A stretch of 64,000 bases of DNA from Prosthecomicrobium sp. N25 (GCF_037203705.1 NZ_JBBCAT010000001.1:1337418-1401417); one strand, 5' to 3'; shown: positions 20,853 through 29,200, numbered from the stretch's first letter. The notes: a model not told the origin generated them from the sequence alone. Numbers and translations are program-made.

Positions 20853-21671
20853 ATGGCGGACGCGAAGGGTCTGATGGCGGGCAAGCGTGGCCTCGTGATG
20901 GGGGTCGCGAACAACCGTTCGATCGCCTGGGGCATCGCCAAGGCCGTCGCCAACGCGGGCGCCGAAGTGGCGCTGACCTACCAGGGGGATGCGCTCAGGA
21001 AGCGCGTCGAGCCGCTCGCCGACGAGATCGGCGCCATCGTGGTCGGCCATTGCGACGTCACGGATCCCGCGACGGTCGACGCCGTCTTCGCCGAGGTCGA
21101 GCGCCGCTGGGGCAAGCTCGACTTCGTGGTCCACGCCATCGCGTTCTCCGACAAGGACCAGCTGACCGGCCGCTACGTCGACACCACCGAGGACAACTTC
21201 GCCAAGACGATGCTGATCTCGGTCTACAGCTTCACGGCCGTCGCCCAGCGCGCCGAGCGGCTGATGACGGACGGCGGCTCGCTCCTGACGCTGACCTACT
21301 ACGGCGCCGAGAAGGTCATGCCGCACTACAACGTGATGGGCGTCGCCAAGGCCGCGCTCGAGGCGTCCGTGCGCTACCTCGCGGTCGACCTCGGCAGCCG
21401 CAACATCCGCGTCAACGCCATCTCGGCCGGGCCGATCAAGACGCTCGCCGCCTCCGGCATCGGCGACTTCCGCTACATCCTGAAGTGGAACGAATACAAC
21501 GCGCCGCTGAAGCGCACCGTGACCATCGAGGAGGTCGGCGACACCGGCCTCTACCTCCTCTCCGACCTCTCGCGCGGCATGACCGGCGAGATCTCCCATG
21601 TCGACGCCGGCTACCACGTGGTCGGCATGAAGGCGGTCGACGCCCCCGACATCTCGGTCGTCAAGGATTGA
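20853..21671 (+). CDS. fabI: enoyl-[acyl-carrier-protein] reductase (NADH)
   Basis: Catalyses the last reduction in each round of type II fatty acid synthesis. The 272-residue SDR-fold protein has the FabI cofactor motif GVANNRSIAWGIAKA, CDVTDPATVDAVF, and the active-site Tyr-X6-Lys in YNVMGVAKAALEASVRYLA. ISAGPIKTLAASGIGDF and GEISHVDAGYHVVGM are further FabI signatures. Start at ATG 20853, with GGGGAT upstream. It is a likely triclosan/isoniazid-class target, as in relatives. It converges with the diguanylate cyclase gene, 9 bp between stops. Confidence 0.96.
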   Translation: MADAKGLMAGKRGLVMGVANNRSIAWGIAKAVANAGAEVALTYQGDALRKRVEPLADEIGAIVVGHCDVTDPATVDAVFAEVERRWGKLDFVVHAIAFSDKDQLTGRYVDTTEDNFAKTMLISVYSFTAVAQRAERLMTDGGSLLTLTYYGAEKVMPHYNVMGVAKAALEASVRYLAVDLGSRNIRVNAISAGPIKTLAASGIGDFRYILKWNEYNAPLKRTVTIEEVGDTGLYLLSDLSRGMTGEISHVDAGYHVVGMKAVDAPDISVVKD

Positions 21672-21680
21672 CGGCCGCTC

Positions 21681-22670
21681 TCAGGCCGTCCCGCCGCCCT
21701 TGCGCGCGCTGGCGATCCGGAGCACGGGCGACTCCAGGCTGACCGCGTCCGCCCAGTCGATCTCGTCCGGCTGCACGATCTGGTCCGGCTGCAGCCCCGC
21801 GAAGGCGACCCGGTTGCGCCCCTCGCGCTTCGCCCGGTAGAGCGCCCGGTCGGCCCGCCCGTAGAGGCAGCGGAACGTCGTCTCGCCCGCCCGCGCCGTG
21901 GCGACCCCGGCGCTGACCGTGATCCGCAAGTCCGGGAAGGCCTCGAAGGCGAGGTCGGCCGCCGCCGCCCGGATCCGTTCGGCGAGATAGTCGGCAGCCA
22001 CCGCGTTCGTCTCCGGCACGAAGACGAGGAACTCCTCCCCGCCGTACCGCCCCGCGATCACGCCCGCCTCCGCCAGGGCGGCGAGCATCTGCCCGACCGC
22101 CGCCAGGGCCGCGTCCCCGGCGAGGTGACCGTAGCCGTCGTTCACGCGCTTGAAGTGGTCGATGTCGACCACGATCAGCGCGATGTCGCTCTCCGGAGGA
22201 CACCGCTCGAGCGTCCGCTCCAACGCCTCGTCGAAACCGCGGCGGTTGCGCAAGCCCGTCAGCGGATCGAGAATCGCCGCCTCCTCCTGGCGGATCAGCA
22301 GCCCCTCGACCGTGCGGGTCAGGGCGTCCACCGACCGGAGCAGCCGCCCCGCCTCGTCCCCGAAGCCGAGGGGGAGGGACGTCAACTCCCGCCCCGATTC
22401 GTAGGCCGCCAGGGCCTCGGTGGCCGCCGACACGGGCTTCAGGACCGCGCGGATGCCGGCGATGGTCAGGATGGTCGCGACCGCGGTGGCGGCGAGGACG
22501 ACCGCCCCGAGGGTGGCGGGCGACGGGGTACCCTCGGTGTGGCCGAGGGTGGAGGCGAGCAGGGCGATGAAGGGCAGGTGCACGCCCACGAAGGCGACAG
22601 CGAAGAGCTTCAGCTTGAAGCTGCCGGGGAAGAACCGGTCCAAAAGCCCGTAGAACGTGAAATCCGCCAT
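21681..22670 (-). CDS. diguanylate cyclase with N-terminal membrane region
   Basis: Makes cyclic di-GMP from two GTP. The 329-residue protein has two hydrophobic segments (about residues 20-40 and 52-75), a short HAMP-like linker, and a GGDEF domain from about residue 130. The active site reads RYGGEEFLVF, an active-type GGEEF variant. DPLTGLRNRRGFDEAL and DIDHFKRVNDGYGHLAGD are also present. I see no RXXD inhibitory site five residues before GGEEF: the residues there are AGVIAGR. There is no periplasmic sensor of note. A 14-bp palindrome lies in the divergent region upstream. Confidence 0.93.
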   Translation of the reverse strand: MADFTFYGLLDRFFPGSFKLKLFAVAFVGVHLPFIALLASTLGHTEGTPSPATLGAVVLAATAVATILTIAGIRAVLKPVSAATEALAAYESGRELTSLPLGFGDEAGRLLRSVDALTRTVEGLLIRQEEAAILDPLTGLRNRRGFDEALERTLERCPPESDIALIVVDIDHFKRVNDGYGHLAGDAALAAVGQMLAALAEAGVIAGRYGGEEFLVFVPETNAVAADYLAERIRAAAADLAFEAFPDLRITVSAGVATARAGETTFRCLYGRADRALYRAKREGRNRVAFAGLQPDQIVQPDEIDWADAVSLESPVLRIASARKGGGTA

Positions 22671-22735
22671 GTCGGCCCCGTGTCCCTGACCGCGCGATGA
22701 AACACGAAACGATTTGGAGAATCGTCAAGCGGCCG

Positions 22736-22749
22736 TCTAAAATTTTAGA
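22736..22749. promoter_or_regulatory. perfect AT-rich palindrome, candidate operator
   Basis: TCTAAAATTTTAGA is a perfect 14-bp palindrome in the 193-bp region between the divergent diguanylate cyclase and histidine phosphatase genes. Such an AT-only core stands out in this GC-rich sequence. It lies 66 bp from the cyclase start and 115 bp from the phosphatase start, so it could act on either promoter. The binding protein is unknown. Confidence 0.35.
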
Positions 22750-22863
22750 TGGCTGCCATGGGCCGGTGCCCCGACGAAATCGCGGGTGCGGGCGACGAAA
22801 GGCCGTCTGGCGGGGCGGCGCGCGTCCTGGCATACAAGGCCGATCGTCATTCGAGAAAGCCCG

Positions 22864-23460
22864 ATGGCCGACCGCCACTTCGTTCATATCCGCCACGGCC
22901 AGACCGACTGGAACGCCGCCGGTCGCCTCCAGGGCTCCCAGGACATCCCGCTGAACGACCTCGGCCGCAGCCAGGCCGCCCGCAACGGCCGCACGCTCGC
23001 CGCCCACCTCGTCGAGATCGGCCGCGCCCCGGGGGACTACCGCTATGTGGCGAGCCCGCTCGGCCGGGCGCGCGCCACCATGGAGATCGTCCGCGCCGAA
23101 CTCGGCCTCGATCCGGCCGGCTACGAGACCGACCCGCGCCTGAGCGAAGTCTCCTTCGGCAGCTACGAGGGCTACACCTACGACGACATCGCCGCCGAGG
23201 CGCCGGAGACCTACCGGTCGCTGCGCGCCGACAAGTGGCACTTCCTGCCGCCCGGCGGCGAGAGCTACGCCATGCTGCGCGTGCGGGTGGGCCGCTTCTT
23301 CGAGAGCCTCGACGGCGACGTCGTGGTGGTCTCGCACGGCGGGGTCTACCGGGCCCTGAAGTCGCTGCTCCTCGCCGTGCAGGACCCGGCGCTCGCGGAG
23401 GCCTTCGTGCCCCAGGACAGGATCTCGGTCTGGCGCAACGGCGCGGAGACCTGGATGTGA
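22864..23460 (+). CDS. histidine phosphatase family protein
   Basis: A 198-residue phosphoglycerate mutase-like phosphatase. The phosphohistidine motif is RHGQTDWN (His11 as acceptor), the second conserved His is in VVVSHGGVYRAL, and the acid is in EVSFGSYEGYTYDD. The sequence fits the cofactor-independent phosphatase branch (GpmB/CobC-like) rather than a true glycolytic mutase. The substrate is uncertain. The start at MADRHFVHIRH gives the usual short N-terminus. It is followed by the dienelactone hydrolase gene after 123 bp. Confidence 0.9.
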   Translation: MADRHFVHIRHGQTDWNAAGRLQGSQDIPLNDLGRSQAARNGRTLAAHLVEIGRAPGDYRYVASPLGRARATMEIVRAELGLDPAGYETDPRLSEVSFGSYEGYTYDDIAAEAPETYRSLRADKWHFLPPGGESYAMLRVRVGRFFESLDGDVVVVSHGGVYRALKSLLLAVQDPALAEAFVPQDRISVWRNGAETWM

Positions 23461-23583
23461 GCCGGGTACGATCCGCGGGCCTGTCAGGCATCCTTGCCCC
23501 TTGGCGCACCTGCGGCAAGGGCGATATGGTCGATCGGGGAAGAGGTCGGGAAGCGACCCGGAACGCGAAAAGGCGCGACTGAG

Positions 23584-24405
23584 ATGTGCACCTTGGACGG
23601 ATGCGGCAGCCACCGGCACATGCCGCCGATCATGGTACCCGACGATCTCCGCCGGGCGTTCCTGCGCGGCGTCGCGAGCCTGCCGCTCGCCGCCGTGCTG
23701 GCCGACCGCGCCCTCGCCCAGGCGGCCGCCCAGACTCTCGCGCCCATCTCGATTCCCGTCGCGCCGGGCAAGGCCCTCAACGGCGCCCTCGGCATCCCGG
23801 CGCAGCCGAAGGCGCCCGCCGTGATTCTGATCCACGAATGGTGGGGCCTGAACGACCAGATCAAGGCCGTGGCCGCCGAACTCACCGCCAAGGGCTACCT
23901 GACCTTCGCGGTCGATCTCCTGGGCAAGGTGGCCACCGACGCCGAGACCGCGCGCGCCCTCGTCCAGGCGATGGACCCGCAGGCTGCCACCGCCGGCCTC
24001 GCCGCCGCCGTCTCCTGGCTGCGCGGCCACGACCGCTCCAACGGCAAGGTCGCCGCCATGGGCTGGTGCTTCGGCGGCGGCTGGGCCCTCAACGCCGCCC
24101 TCGCCACCCCGGTCGATGCCACCGTGATCTACTACGGCAACGTCAAGAAGACCCCGGACCAGCTGAAGGCGCTTAAGGGGCCGGTGCTCGGCCACTTCGG
24201 CACGCTCGACAAATCCATCAACGGCGACATGGTCATGGGCTTCGAGAAGGCCATGAAGGACGCCGGCAAGGCCGACCTCCTGTCGGTCTACTGGTACGAG
24301 GCCGACCACGCCTTCGCCAATCCGACCGGCGCCCGCTACGATGCCGACGACGCCGCCCTCGCGTGGGAGCGTACCCTGTTCTTCCTGAAGAAGCATGTCG
24401 GCTGA
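23584..24405 (+). CDS. Tat-exported dienelactone hydrolase family protein
   Basis: A 273-residue alpha/beta hydrolase. The catalytic triad of the family is visible: Cys nucleophile in GWCFGGGWAL, Asp in HFGTLDKSIN and His in ADHAFANPTG. The N-terminal region holds a twin-arginine signal (DLRRAFLRGVASLPLAAVLA, cleavage near LAQA), indicating folded export to the periplasm. Before the Tat motif there is an unusual Cys/His-rich stretch (MCTLDGCGSHRHM). ATG at 23584 has AAAGGCG upstream. Dienelactone hydrolases act on lactones in aromatic breakdown, but exported homologues have broader or unknown substrates. Confidence 0.87.
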   Translation: MCTLDGCGSHRHMPPIMVPDDLRRAFLRGVASLPLAAVLADRALAQAAAQTLAPISIPVAPGKALNGALGIPAQPKAPAVILIHEWWGLNDQIKAVAAELTAKGYLTFAVDLLGKVATDAETARALVQAMDPQAATAGLAAAVSWLRGHDRSNGKVAAMGWCFGGGWALNAALATPVDATVIYYGNVKKTPDQLKALKGPVLGHFGTLDKSINGDMVMGFEKAMKDAGKADLLSVYWYEADHAFANPTGARYDADDAALAWERTLFFLKKHVG

Positions 24406-24527
24406 CGGGGCCGGGCCCAGGGCACGATCTTCGCGCTGACGCGTTTTCCTCTTCGTCCGGCATCCGGTGCGGCGCTCCGGTCCCGTGTCCGTCTCCCCGC
24501 TTCCGACCAGCGAATCCGGTCCCCCGC

Positions 24528-25334
24528 ATGAGCACCGTCGACACCATCGCCGCTGAAGCCCTGGACATCCTCGGGTCCGGCCGCCAGGTCCCGCCCTTCA
24601 CCGCCTCGATCGCCCCCGGGCTCGATCTCGACGCGGCCTATCGGGTCACCGCCGCCGTGAGAGCCCTCAGGGAGGCGCGCGGCGAGCGCGTGGTCGGCCG
24701 CAAGATCGGCTTCACCAACCGCACGATCTGGGCCGAGTACGGCGTCTATGCCCCGATCTGGGGCTATGTCTGGGACACCACCGTCACCGATCTCGCCGAC
24801 ACGCCAGTCCTGCCGCTCGCCGGCCTCGCCGAGCCGCGCTTCGAGCCGGAGATCATGTTCGGCATCGGCCGCGCCCCGCGCGTCGGCATGGACGAGGAGC
24901 AGCTGATCGGCTGCCTCGACTGGGTCGCGCACGGCTTCGAGATCGTCCAGTCGATCTTCCCCAACTGGAAGTTCGCCGCCGCCGACACGGTCGCCGCCTA
25001 CGGCCTTCACGGCCGCCTCGTGGTCGGCCCGCGCGTGCCCCTGGCGCCCGGCACCGACTGGCTGCGCGCCCTTTCGGGCTTCCGCGTGGAGCTCTACCGC
25101 GACGGCGTACTCCAGGACACCGGCCACGCCCGCAACGTCCTCGACGGCCCCGTCTCCGCGCTGCGCCATCTGGTCGGCCTCCTGGCCCAGGACCCGCACA
25201 ACCCTCCCCTGGCCGCCGGCGAGATCGTCTCGACCGGCACGCTCACCCGCGCCCTGCCGGTGGCGCCGGGCGAGGAATGGTCGACGCGGCTGGACGGCGT
25301 GCCCCTCGAGGGCGTCAAGGTCCGGTTCGCCTGA
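24528..25334 (+). CDS. 2-keto-4-pentenoate hydratase-like protein
   Basis: A 268-residue member of the MhpD/fumarylacetoacetate hydrolase-related hydratase group. The family features seen are GRKIGFTNRTIWAEYGV, EPEIMFGIGRAP with acidic metal ligands, WVAHGFEIVQSIFP and GEIVSTGTLTRALPV. Classical members hydrate 2-hydroxypenta-2,4-dienoate in meta-cleavage of aromatics or decarboxylate 4-oxalocrotonate. No other meta-cleavage genes lie nearby except the dienelactone hydrolase-like gene 122 bp upstream, so the pathway is unproven. Start at MSTVDTIAAEAL (24528). Confidence 0.85.
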   Translation: MSTVDTIAAEALDILGSGRQVPPFTASIAPGLDLDAAYRVTAAVRALREARGERVVGRKIGFTNRTIWAEYGVYAPIWGYVWDTTVTDLADTPVLPLAGLAEPRFEPEIMFGIGRAPRVGMDEEQLIGCLDWVAHGFEIVQSIFPNWKFAAADTVAAYGLHGRLVVGPRVPLAPGTDWLRALSGFRVELYRDGVLQDTGHARNVLDGPVSALRHLVGLLAQDPHNPPLAAGEIVSTGTLTRALPVAPGEEWSTRLDGVPLEGVKVRFA

Positions 25335-25478
25335 GCGGCGCGCGCGCCGGGACCGGGGCCCCTGGACCGAACATGTCCCTTGGACGCGCCGTCCAGACAG
25401 CTCCACGTATCCTGGAAGTCGGATCGGCAGTTACCGAACCAGCCGTCCGTGCCGTTGAGCAGCAGACCTGTTGTCTTG

Positions 25479-25509
25479 TTCGGATATTCAACTTCGGATA
25501 ATTTCGGAT
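25479..25509 (+). promoter_or_regulatory. three TTCGGAT direct repeats upstream of the tandem secreted genes
   Basis: TTCGGAT occurs at 25479-25485, 25493-25499 and 25503-25509, in an AT-rich part of the 271-bp gap before the first secreted paralogue (start 25606). A fourth copy lies at 26162-26168, 24 bp before the start of the second paralogue. The clustering suggests a shared operator or activator site. A promoter was not placed with confidence. Confidence 0.35.
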
Positions 25510-25605
25510 GATTTAGCGTAACGCAAGCATCGATATTCATACTGACTGGATTGAATGTGATTGGGTGTGATCTTGTCCCGGGGATGAACTCGGGAGGTGA
25601 CTTTC

Positions 25606-26010
25606 ATGGCCCGCTTTTCAATTATTTCAATCACTGCTTCGTTGGTGCTATCGGTTGTCTCCGCGTTGCCCGCCGCGGCGCAGGATGTGGTGACGGTCAA
25701 GTCTGGCAAGGAAGAAGTCATCTTCAATGTCTATGTGTATGGCGAGGACTGCGCCTCGAGCGGCGGCGAGCGCATCACCATCCGCACCCCGCCGGCGAAC
25801 GGCGTCGCCAGGGTGGCCCGGATCCCCATAAGGATCCCGCCCGGCAGAGCTTGTGCAGGCCAGACCGTCAAGATCGGCGTCGTCCTTTACCGGTCGCGTC
25901 CCGGCTTCCGCGGCACCGACCGCGTCGGCGTCGACGCCTACATGGACACCTACACGAACGGGATCGGCGAGACCTTCATTGGCGGAACGGTGACCGTGCA
26001 GGTGCAGTGA
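25606..26010 (+). CDS. small secreted protein, tandem paralogue A
   Basis: 134 residues: a 26-residue signal peptide ending ALPAAAQ and a 108-residue mature domain with two Cys (EDCASSGG and RACAGQ) that probably form a disulfide. The sequence alternates short strands, and its pattern TPPANGV, then C-G-Q, then RPGFRGTD resembles single Ig-like/cadherin-like modules found in large adhesins. This is a fold suggestion only. AGGTGA just before the ATG at 25606 is a strong ribosome binding site; an upstream GTG (25597) overlaps that site and is rejected. About 71% identical by eye in the mature part to the next gene and of exactly equal length. Confidence 0.82.
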   Translation: MARFSIISITASLVLSVVSALPAAAQDVVTVKSGKEEVIFNVYVYGEDCASSGGERITIRTPPANGVARVARIPIRIPPGRACAGQTVKIGVVLYRSRPGFRGTDRVGVDAYMDTYTNGIGETFIGGTVTVQVQ

Positions 26011-26019
26011 GGCTTTGAC
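25990..26019 (+). repeat. direct repeat, copy 1, at the 3' end of paralogue A
   Basis: The 3' end of the first secreted gene plus about 12 bases past its stop is repeated nearly exactly at 26578-26606, at the 3' end of the second. It marks the boundary of the tandem duplication. Confidence 0.6.
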
Positions 26020-26192
26020 GGCCGCGTGGCGCTCGAGCGTAAGGGCGTCCGTCCGGGACGGTGGCCACGACGGGCTTGGCGCGGTGCGCCCGGCGTCGGC
26101 GACCCTGTCGGGGCAATCCATGGCCCGGCGAACTGGTAGTTGCTCCCGACCTGTGCTCTAGTTCGGATCGGGAGTTCCGGAGGGCGCTGGCG

Positions 26193-26597
26193 ATGACCAG
26201 ATCCGCGATCCTTGAGAAGTCTGCTTGGCTGGTCCTTGCAAGTATTTTCGCGATGCCCGCCGCGGCGCAGGATGTCTCGACCGTCAAGTCGGGCGTCGAA
26301 GGGGTCGTCTACAGCTTTTATGTGTACGGGGACGGCTGCGCCTCCAGCGGCGGTCAGCGCATGTCCATCCGCACCCCGCCGGCGAACGGCGTCGCCAAGG
26401 TCGCCCGGATCCCCGTGAAGATCCCGCCCGGCAAGCCTTGTGCGGGCCAGACGATCAAGGTCGGCGTCGTGACCTACAAGTCGCGTCCCGGCTTCCGGGG
26501 CACCGACCAGGTCGGCATCGACACCTACATGAATACCTACAGCAACGGGGTCGCCGAGACCTACTTCGGCAAGACCGTCACCGTGCAGGTGCAGTGA
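26193..26597 (+). CDS. small secreted protein, tandem paralogue B
   Basis: 134 residues with the same plan as the preceding gene: signal peptide to AMPAAAQ, then a 108-residue domain with Cys in GDGCASSGG and KPCAGQ, and an identical C-terminus TVTVQVQ. The signal peptides differ far more than the mature parts. The 30 or so bases around both stop codons, including GGCTTTGACGGC after the stop, are identical, showing a DNA-level duplication that included the 3' flank. ATG at 26193 has GGAGGGCG upstream. It precedes aroC by 69 bp. The function is unknown; a periplasmic or extracellular binding module is likely. Confidence 0.82.
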   Translation: MTRSAILEKSAWLVLASIFAMPAAAQDVSTVKSGVEGVVYSFYVYGDGCASSGGQRMSIRTPPANGVAKVARIPVKIPPGKPCAGQTIKVGVVTYKSRPGFRGTDQVGIDTYMNTYSNGVAETYFGKTVTVQVQ

Positions 26598-26666
26598 GGC
26601 TTTGACGGCGCCGCCGCTTTGGCCTAGGACCCGGATCCCGAACACGCCTCGACGGGCCGGCCCTCC

Positions 26667-27770
26667 ATGTCCCACAACACCTTCGGCCATCTCTTCCGCG
26701 TCACCACCTGGGGCGAGAGCCACGGGCCGGCGCTCGGCTGCGTGGTCGACGGCTGCCCGCCGGGGCTGCCCCTGACCGCGGCGGACCTGCAGGTCTGGCT
26801 CGATCGCCGCAAGCCCGGCCAGTCCCGCTTCGTCACCCAGCGCAGGGAGCCCGACGAGGTCGAGATCCTGTCCGGCGTCTTCGAGGACGAGCGCACCGGC
26901 GGCCCGCGCACGACCGGCACGCCGATTTCACTGATGATCCGCAACGTCGATCAGCGCTCGAAGGACTACAACGACATCCGGGACAAATTCCGCCCAGGCC
27001 ATGCCGACTACACCTACGACGCCAAGTACGGCATCCGCGACTACCGCGGCGGCGGCCGGTCCTCCGCGCGCGAGACGGCGGCGCGCGTCGCCGCCGGCGG
27101 GGTCGCCCGCAAGGTGCTGGACGCCGCCGTCCCAGGCGGGGTCGTAGTCCGCGGCGCTCTCGTCCAGATGGGCCCCCACAAGGTCGACCGGGCGCGCTGG
27201 GACTGGGCCGAGGTCGACCGCAATCCCTTCTTCTGCCCCGACGCCGAGGCCGCGGCGCTCTGGGAGGACTACCTGGACGGCATCCGCAAGGCCGGCTCTT
27301 CGATCGGTGCCGTCATCGAGGTGGTCGCCGAGAACGTGCCCGCCGGCTGGGGCGCGCCCATCTACGGCAAACTCGATCAGGACATCGCCGCCGCGCTCAT
27401 GTCCATCAACGCCGTGAAGGGCGTCGAGATCGGTGCCGGCTTCGCCGCTGCGGAACTCTCCGGCGAGGAGAATGCCGACGAGATCTACCGGCGCCAGGAC
27501 GGCACGCCCGAGTTCCGCTCCAACCACGCCGGCGGGATCCTGGGCGGCATCTCCTCCGGCCAGCCGGTCGTCGCCCGCTTCGCCGTCAAGCCGACCTCCT
27601 CGATCCTCACCCCGCGCCGCACCATCGACCGGGCCGGCAATCCGGCCGAGATCCTGACCAAGGGCCGCCACGACCCTTGCGTCGGCATTCGCGCCGTGCC
27701 GGTCGGCGAGGCCATGCTGGCGATCGTGCTCGCCGATCATTACCTTCGCCACCGCGGTCAGGTCGGCTGA
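26667..27770 (+). CDS. aroC: chorismate synthase
   Basis: Converts 5-enolpyruvylshikimate-3-phosphate to chorismate with reduced FMN, the last step of the shikimate pathway. The 367-residue product has the usual length and the family signatures [18 protein letters not shown] near the N-terminus, the motif ending in [20 protein letters not shown] around residue 130, and [18 protein letters not shown] near residue 290. Start at [12 protein letters not shown]. It is followed by the ribB fusion gene after 86 bp. Confidence 0.97.
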   Translation: MSHNTFGHLFRVTTWGESHGPALGCVVDGCPPGLPLTAADLQVWLDRRKPGQSRFVTQRREPDEVEILSGVFEDERTGGPRTTGTPISLMIRNVDQRSKDYNDIRDKFRPGHADYTYDAKYGIRDYRGGGRSSARETAARVAAGGVARKVLDAAVPGGVVVRGALVQMGPHKVDRARWDWAEVDRNPFFCPDAEAAALWEDYLDGIRKAGSSIGAVIEVVAENVPAGWGAPIYGKLDQDIAAALMSINAVKGVEIGAGFAAAELSGEENADEIYRRQDGTPEFRSNHAGGILGGISSGQPVVARFAVKPTSSILTPRRTIDRAGNPAEILTKGRHDPCVGIRAVPVGEAMLAIVLADHYLRHRGQVG

Positions 27771-27856
27771 GGTCTGCGCGGCGCGGATTTCAGTATTGCT
27801 GAAACGCAAGTGCTCCATTCATTGCGGCTGAATTTGCCCTGGGGTAGCCTCCGGGA

Positions 27857-29200
27857 ATGCGTCTCGACGATTTCCTCAGCCGGACGAACGAGACCCGCTC
27901 GGCCTTCGCCCGCCGCGCCGGCCTGTCACCCGCGTCCGTGACGGCCCTCTGCAACGATCCGGACGTCTGGATCTCCCGCGAGATGGCCGCCCGGATCGCC
28001 GAGGCGACCGGCGGCGCCGTGACCCCCAACGACTTTCTCGGGCTCTCCCGGCGGGATGCCCAGACGGAGTTCTCCATGTTCCAGTCCCGTGTCGCCGAAG
28101 CCCTGCGTGCCTTCGAGAGGGGCGAGATCGTCGTGGTCACCGACGACGACGACCGCGAGAACGAGGGAGACCTGATCCTCGCCGCCGTCCACGCCACCCC
28201 GGAGAAGATGGCCTTCGTCATTCGCCACACTTCGGGCATCGTCTGCACGCCGATCACCCGCGACGAGGCGCGGCGGCTGCACCTGGAACCGATGGTGGCC
28301 GTCAACGACGCGCCCCATTCGACCGCATTCACGGTGTCGATCGACTATCGCCACGGCACGACCACCGGCATCTCGGCCGAGGAGCGCACCGCCACCGTGC
28401 GGGCGCTCGCCAACCCGAACGTCGGGGCCGGCGACTTCGTCCGCCCCGGCCACATCTTCCCCCTGGTCGCCAAGGACGGCGGCGTCCTCATGCGCTCCGG
28501 CCACACCGAGGCCGCCGTCGACCTCTGTCGCCTCGCCGGCCTGCCGCAGGTCGGCGTCATCTCCGAGCTCGTCAACGACGACGGCACGGTGAAGCGCGGC
28601 CCCCAGGTCGCCGAGTTCGCCCGCGCGCATGGCCTGAAGACCGTCTCGGTCGCCGACCTGATCGCCTACCGGCAGCGCAACGAACGCCTCGTCGAGCGCG
28701 TCGAGACCTTCGAGATCGACACCCCGGCTGGCCGCGCCCAGGCGGTCACCTTCCGCACGCCCTACGACCCCATGCACCACCTCGCCGTCGTCTTCGGCGA
28801 CATCCGCGACGGCCGCGGCGTGCCGGTGCGCCTGCATCTCGAATCCGTGGTCGCCGACGTCTTCGGACCCGACCGGCGCCTGGAGGGCCTGATGCGCCGC
28901 TTCGCCGAGGGCGGCCGCGGCGTGGTCGTCTACCTGCGCGAGGGCGCCGTCGGCGTCGCCGCGAGCCCGAGCCGTCCGCGCGACGGCCTCAAGGGCGAGG
29001 GCGCCACACTCAGCCCGGAGGACCCGGAGCGCCACGGCTCCGCCGCCGCCCGGGCCGAGGAGTGGCGCGAGGTCGGCCTGGGCGCCCAGATCCTCAAGGC
29101 CCTCGGCGTCTCCTCCATCCACCTGCTCTCGTCGAAGCCGCGCCGCTACATCGGCCTGGAAGGCTTCGGCATCGAGATCGAGGGCACCGAGATGGCCTGA
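27857..29200 (+). CDS. ribB: 3,4-dihydroxy-2-butanone 4-phosphate synthase with N-terminal HTH and degenerate RibA-like C-terminus
   Basis: Makes the four-carbon riboflavin precursor from ribulose 5-phosphate. In the 447-residue product, residues 1-65 form a Cro/XRE-like helix-turn-helix (FARRAGLSPASVTALC, then WISREMAARIAEATGG). Residues ~75-275 are the RibB domain with DDDDRENEGDLI, RHTSGIVC, HGTTTGISAEER and RSGHTEAAVDLC. Residues ~285-445 resemble GTP cyclohydrolase II but lack its zinc-binding cysteines, so this half is probably not catalytic. The ATG at 27857 has only a modest ribosome binding site. An internal ATG at 28077, just before the RibB domain (MFQSRVAEALRAFERG), has GGAG at good spacing and could yield a shorter form. 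Confidence 0.9.
   Translation: MRLDDFLSRTNETRSAFARRAGLSPASVTALCNDPDVWISREMAARIAEATGGAVTPNDFLGLSRRDAQTEFSMFQSRVAEALRAFERGEIVVVTDDDDRENEGDLILAAVHATPEKMAFVIRHTSGIVCTPITRDEARRLHLEPMVAVNDAPHSTAFTVSIDYRHGTTTGISAEERTATVRALANPNVGAGDFVRPGHIFPLVAKDGGVLMRSGHTEAAVDLCRLAGLPQVGVISELVNDDGTVKRGPQVAEFARAHGLKTVSVADLIAYRQRNERLVERVETFEIDTPAGRAQAVTFRTPYDPMHHLAVVFGDIRDGRGVPVRLHLESVVADVFGPDRRLEGLMRRFAEGGRGVVVYLREGAVGVAASPSRPRDGLKGEGATLSPEDPERHGSAAARAEEWREVGLGAQILKALGVSSIHLLSSKPRRYIGLEGFGIEIEGTEMA

Noticed and set aside
27771-27856. FMN riboswitch upstream of ribB
   Set aside because: The gap after aroC is only 86 bp and shows none of the conserved FMN-element blocks.
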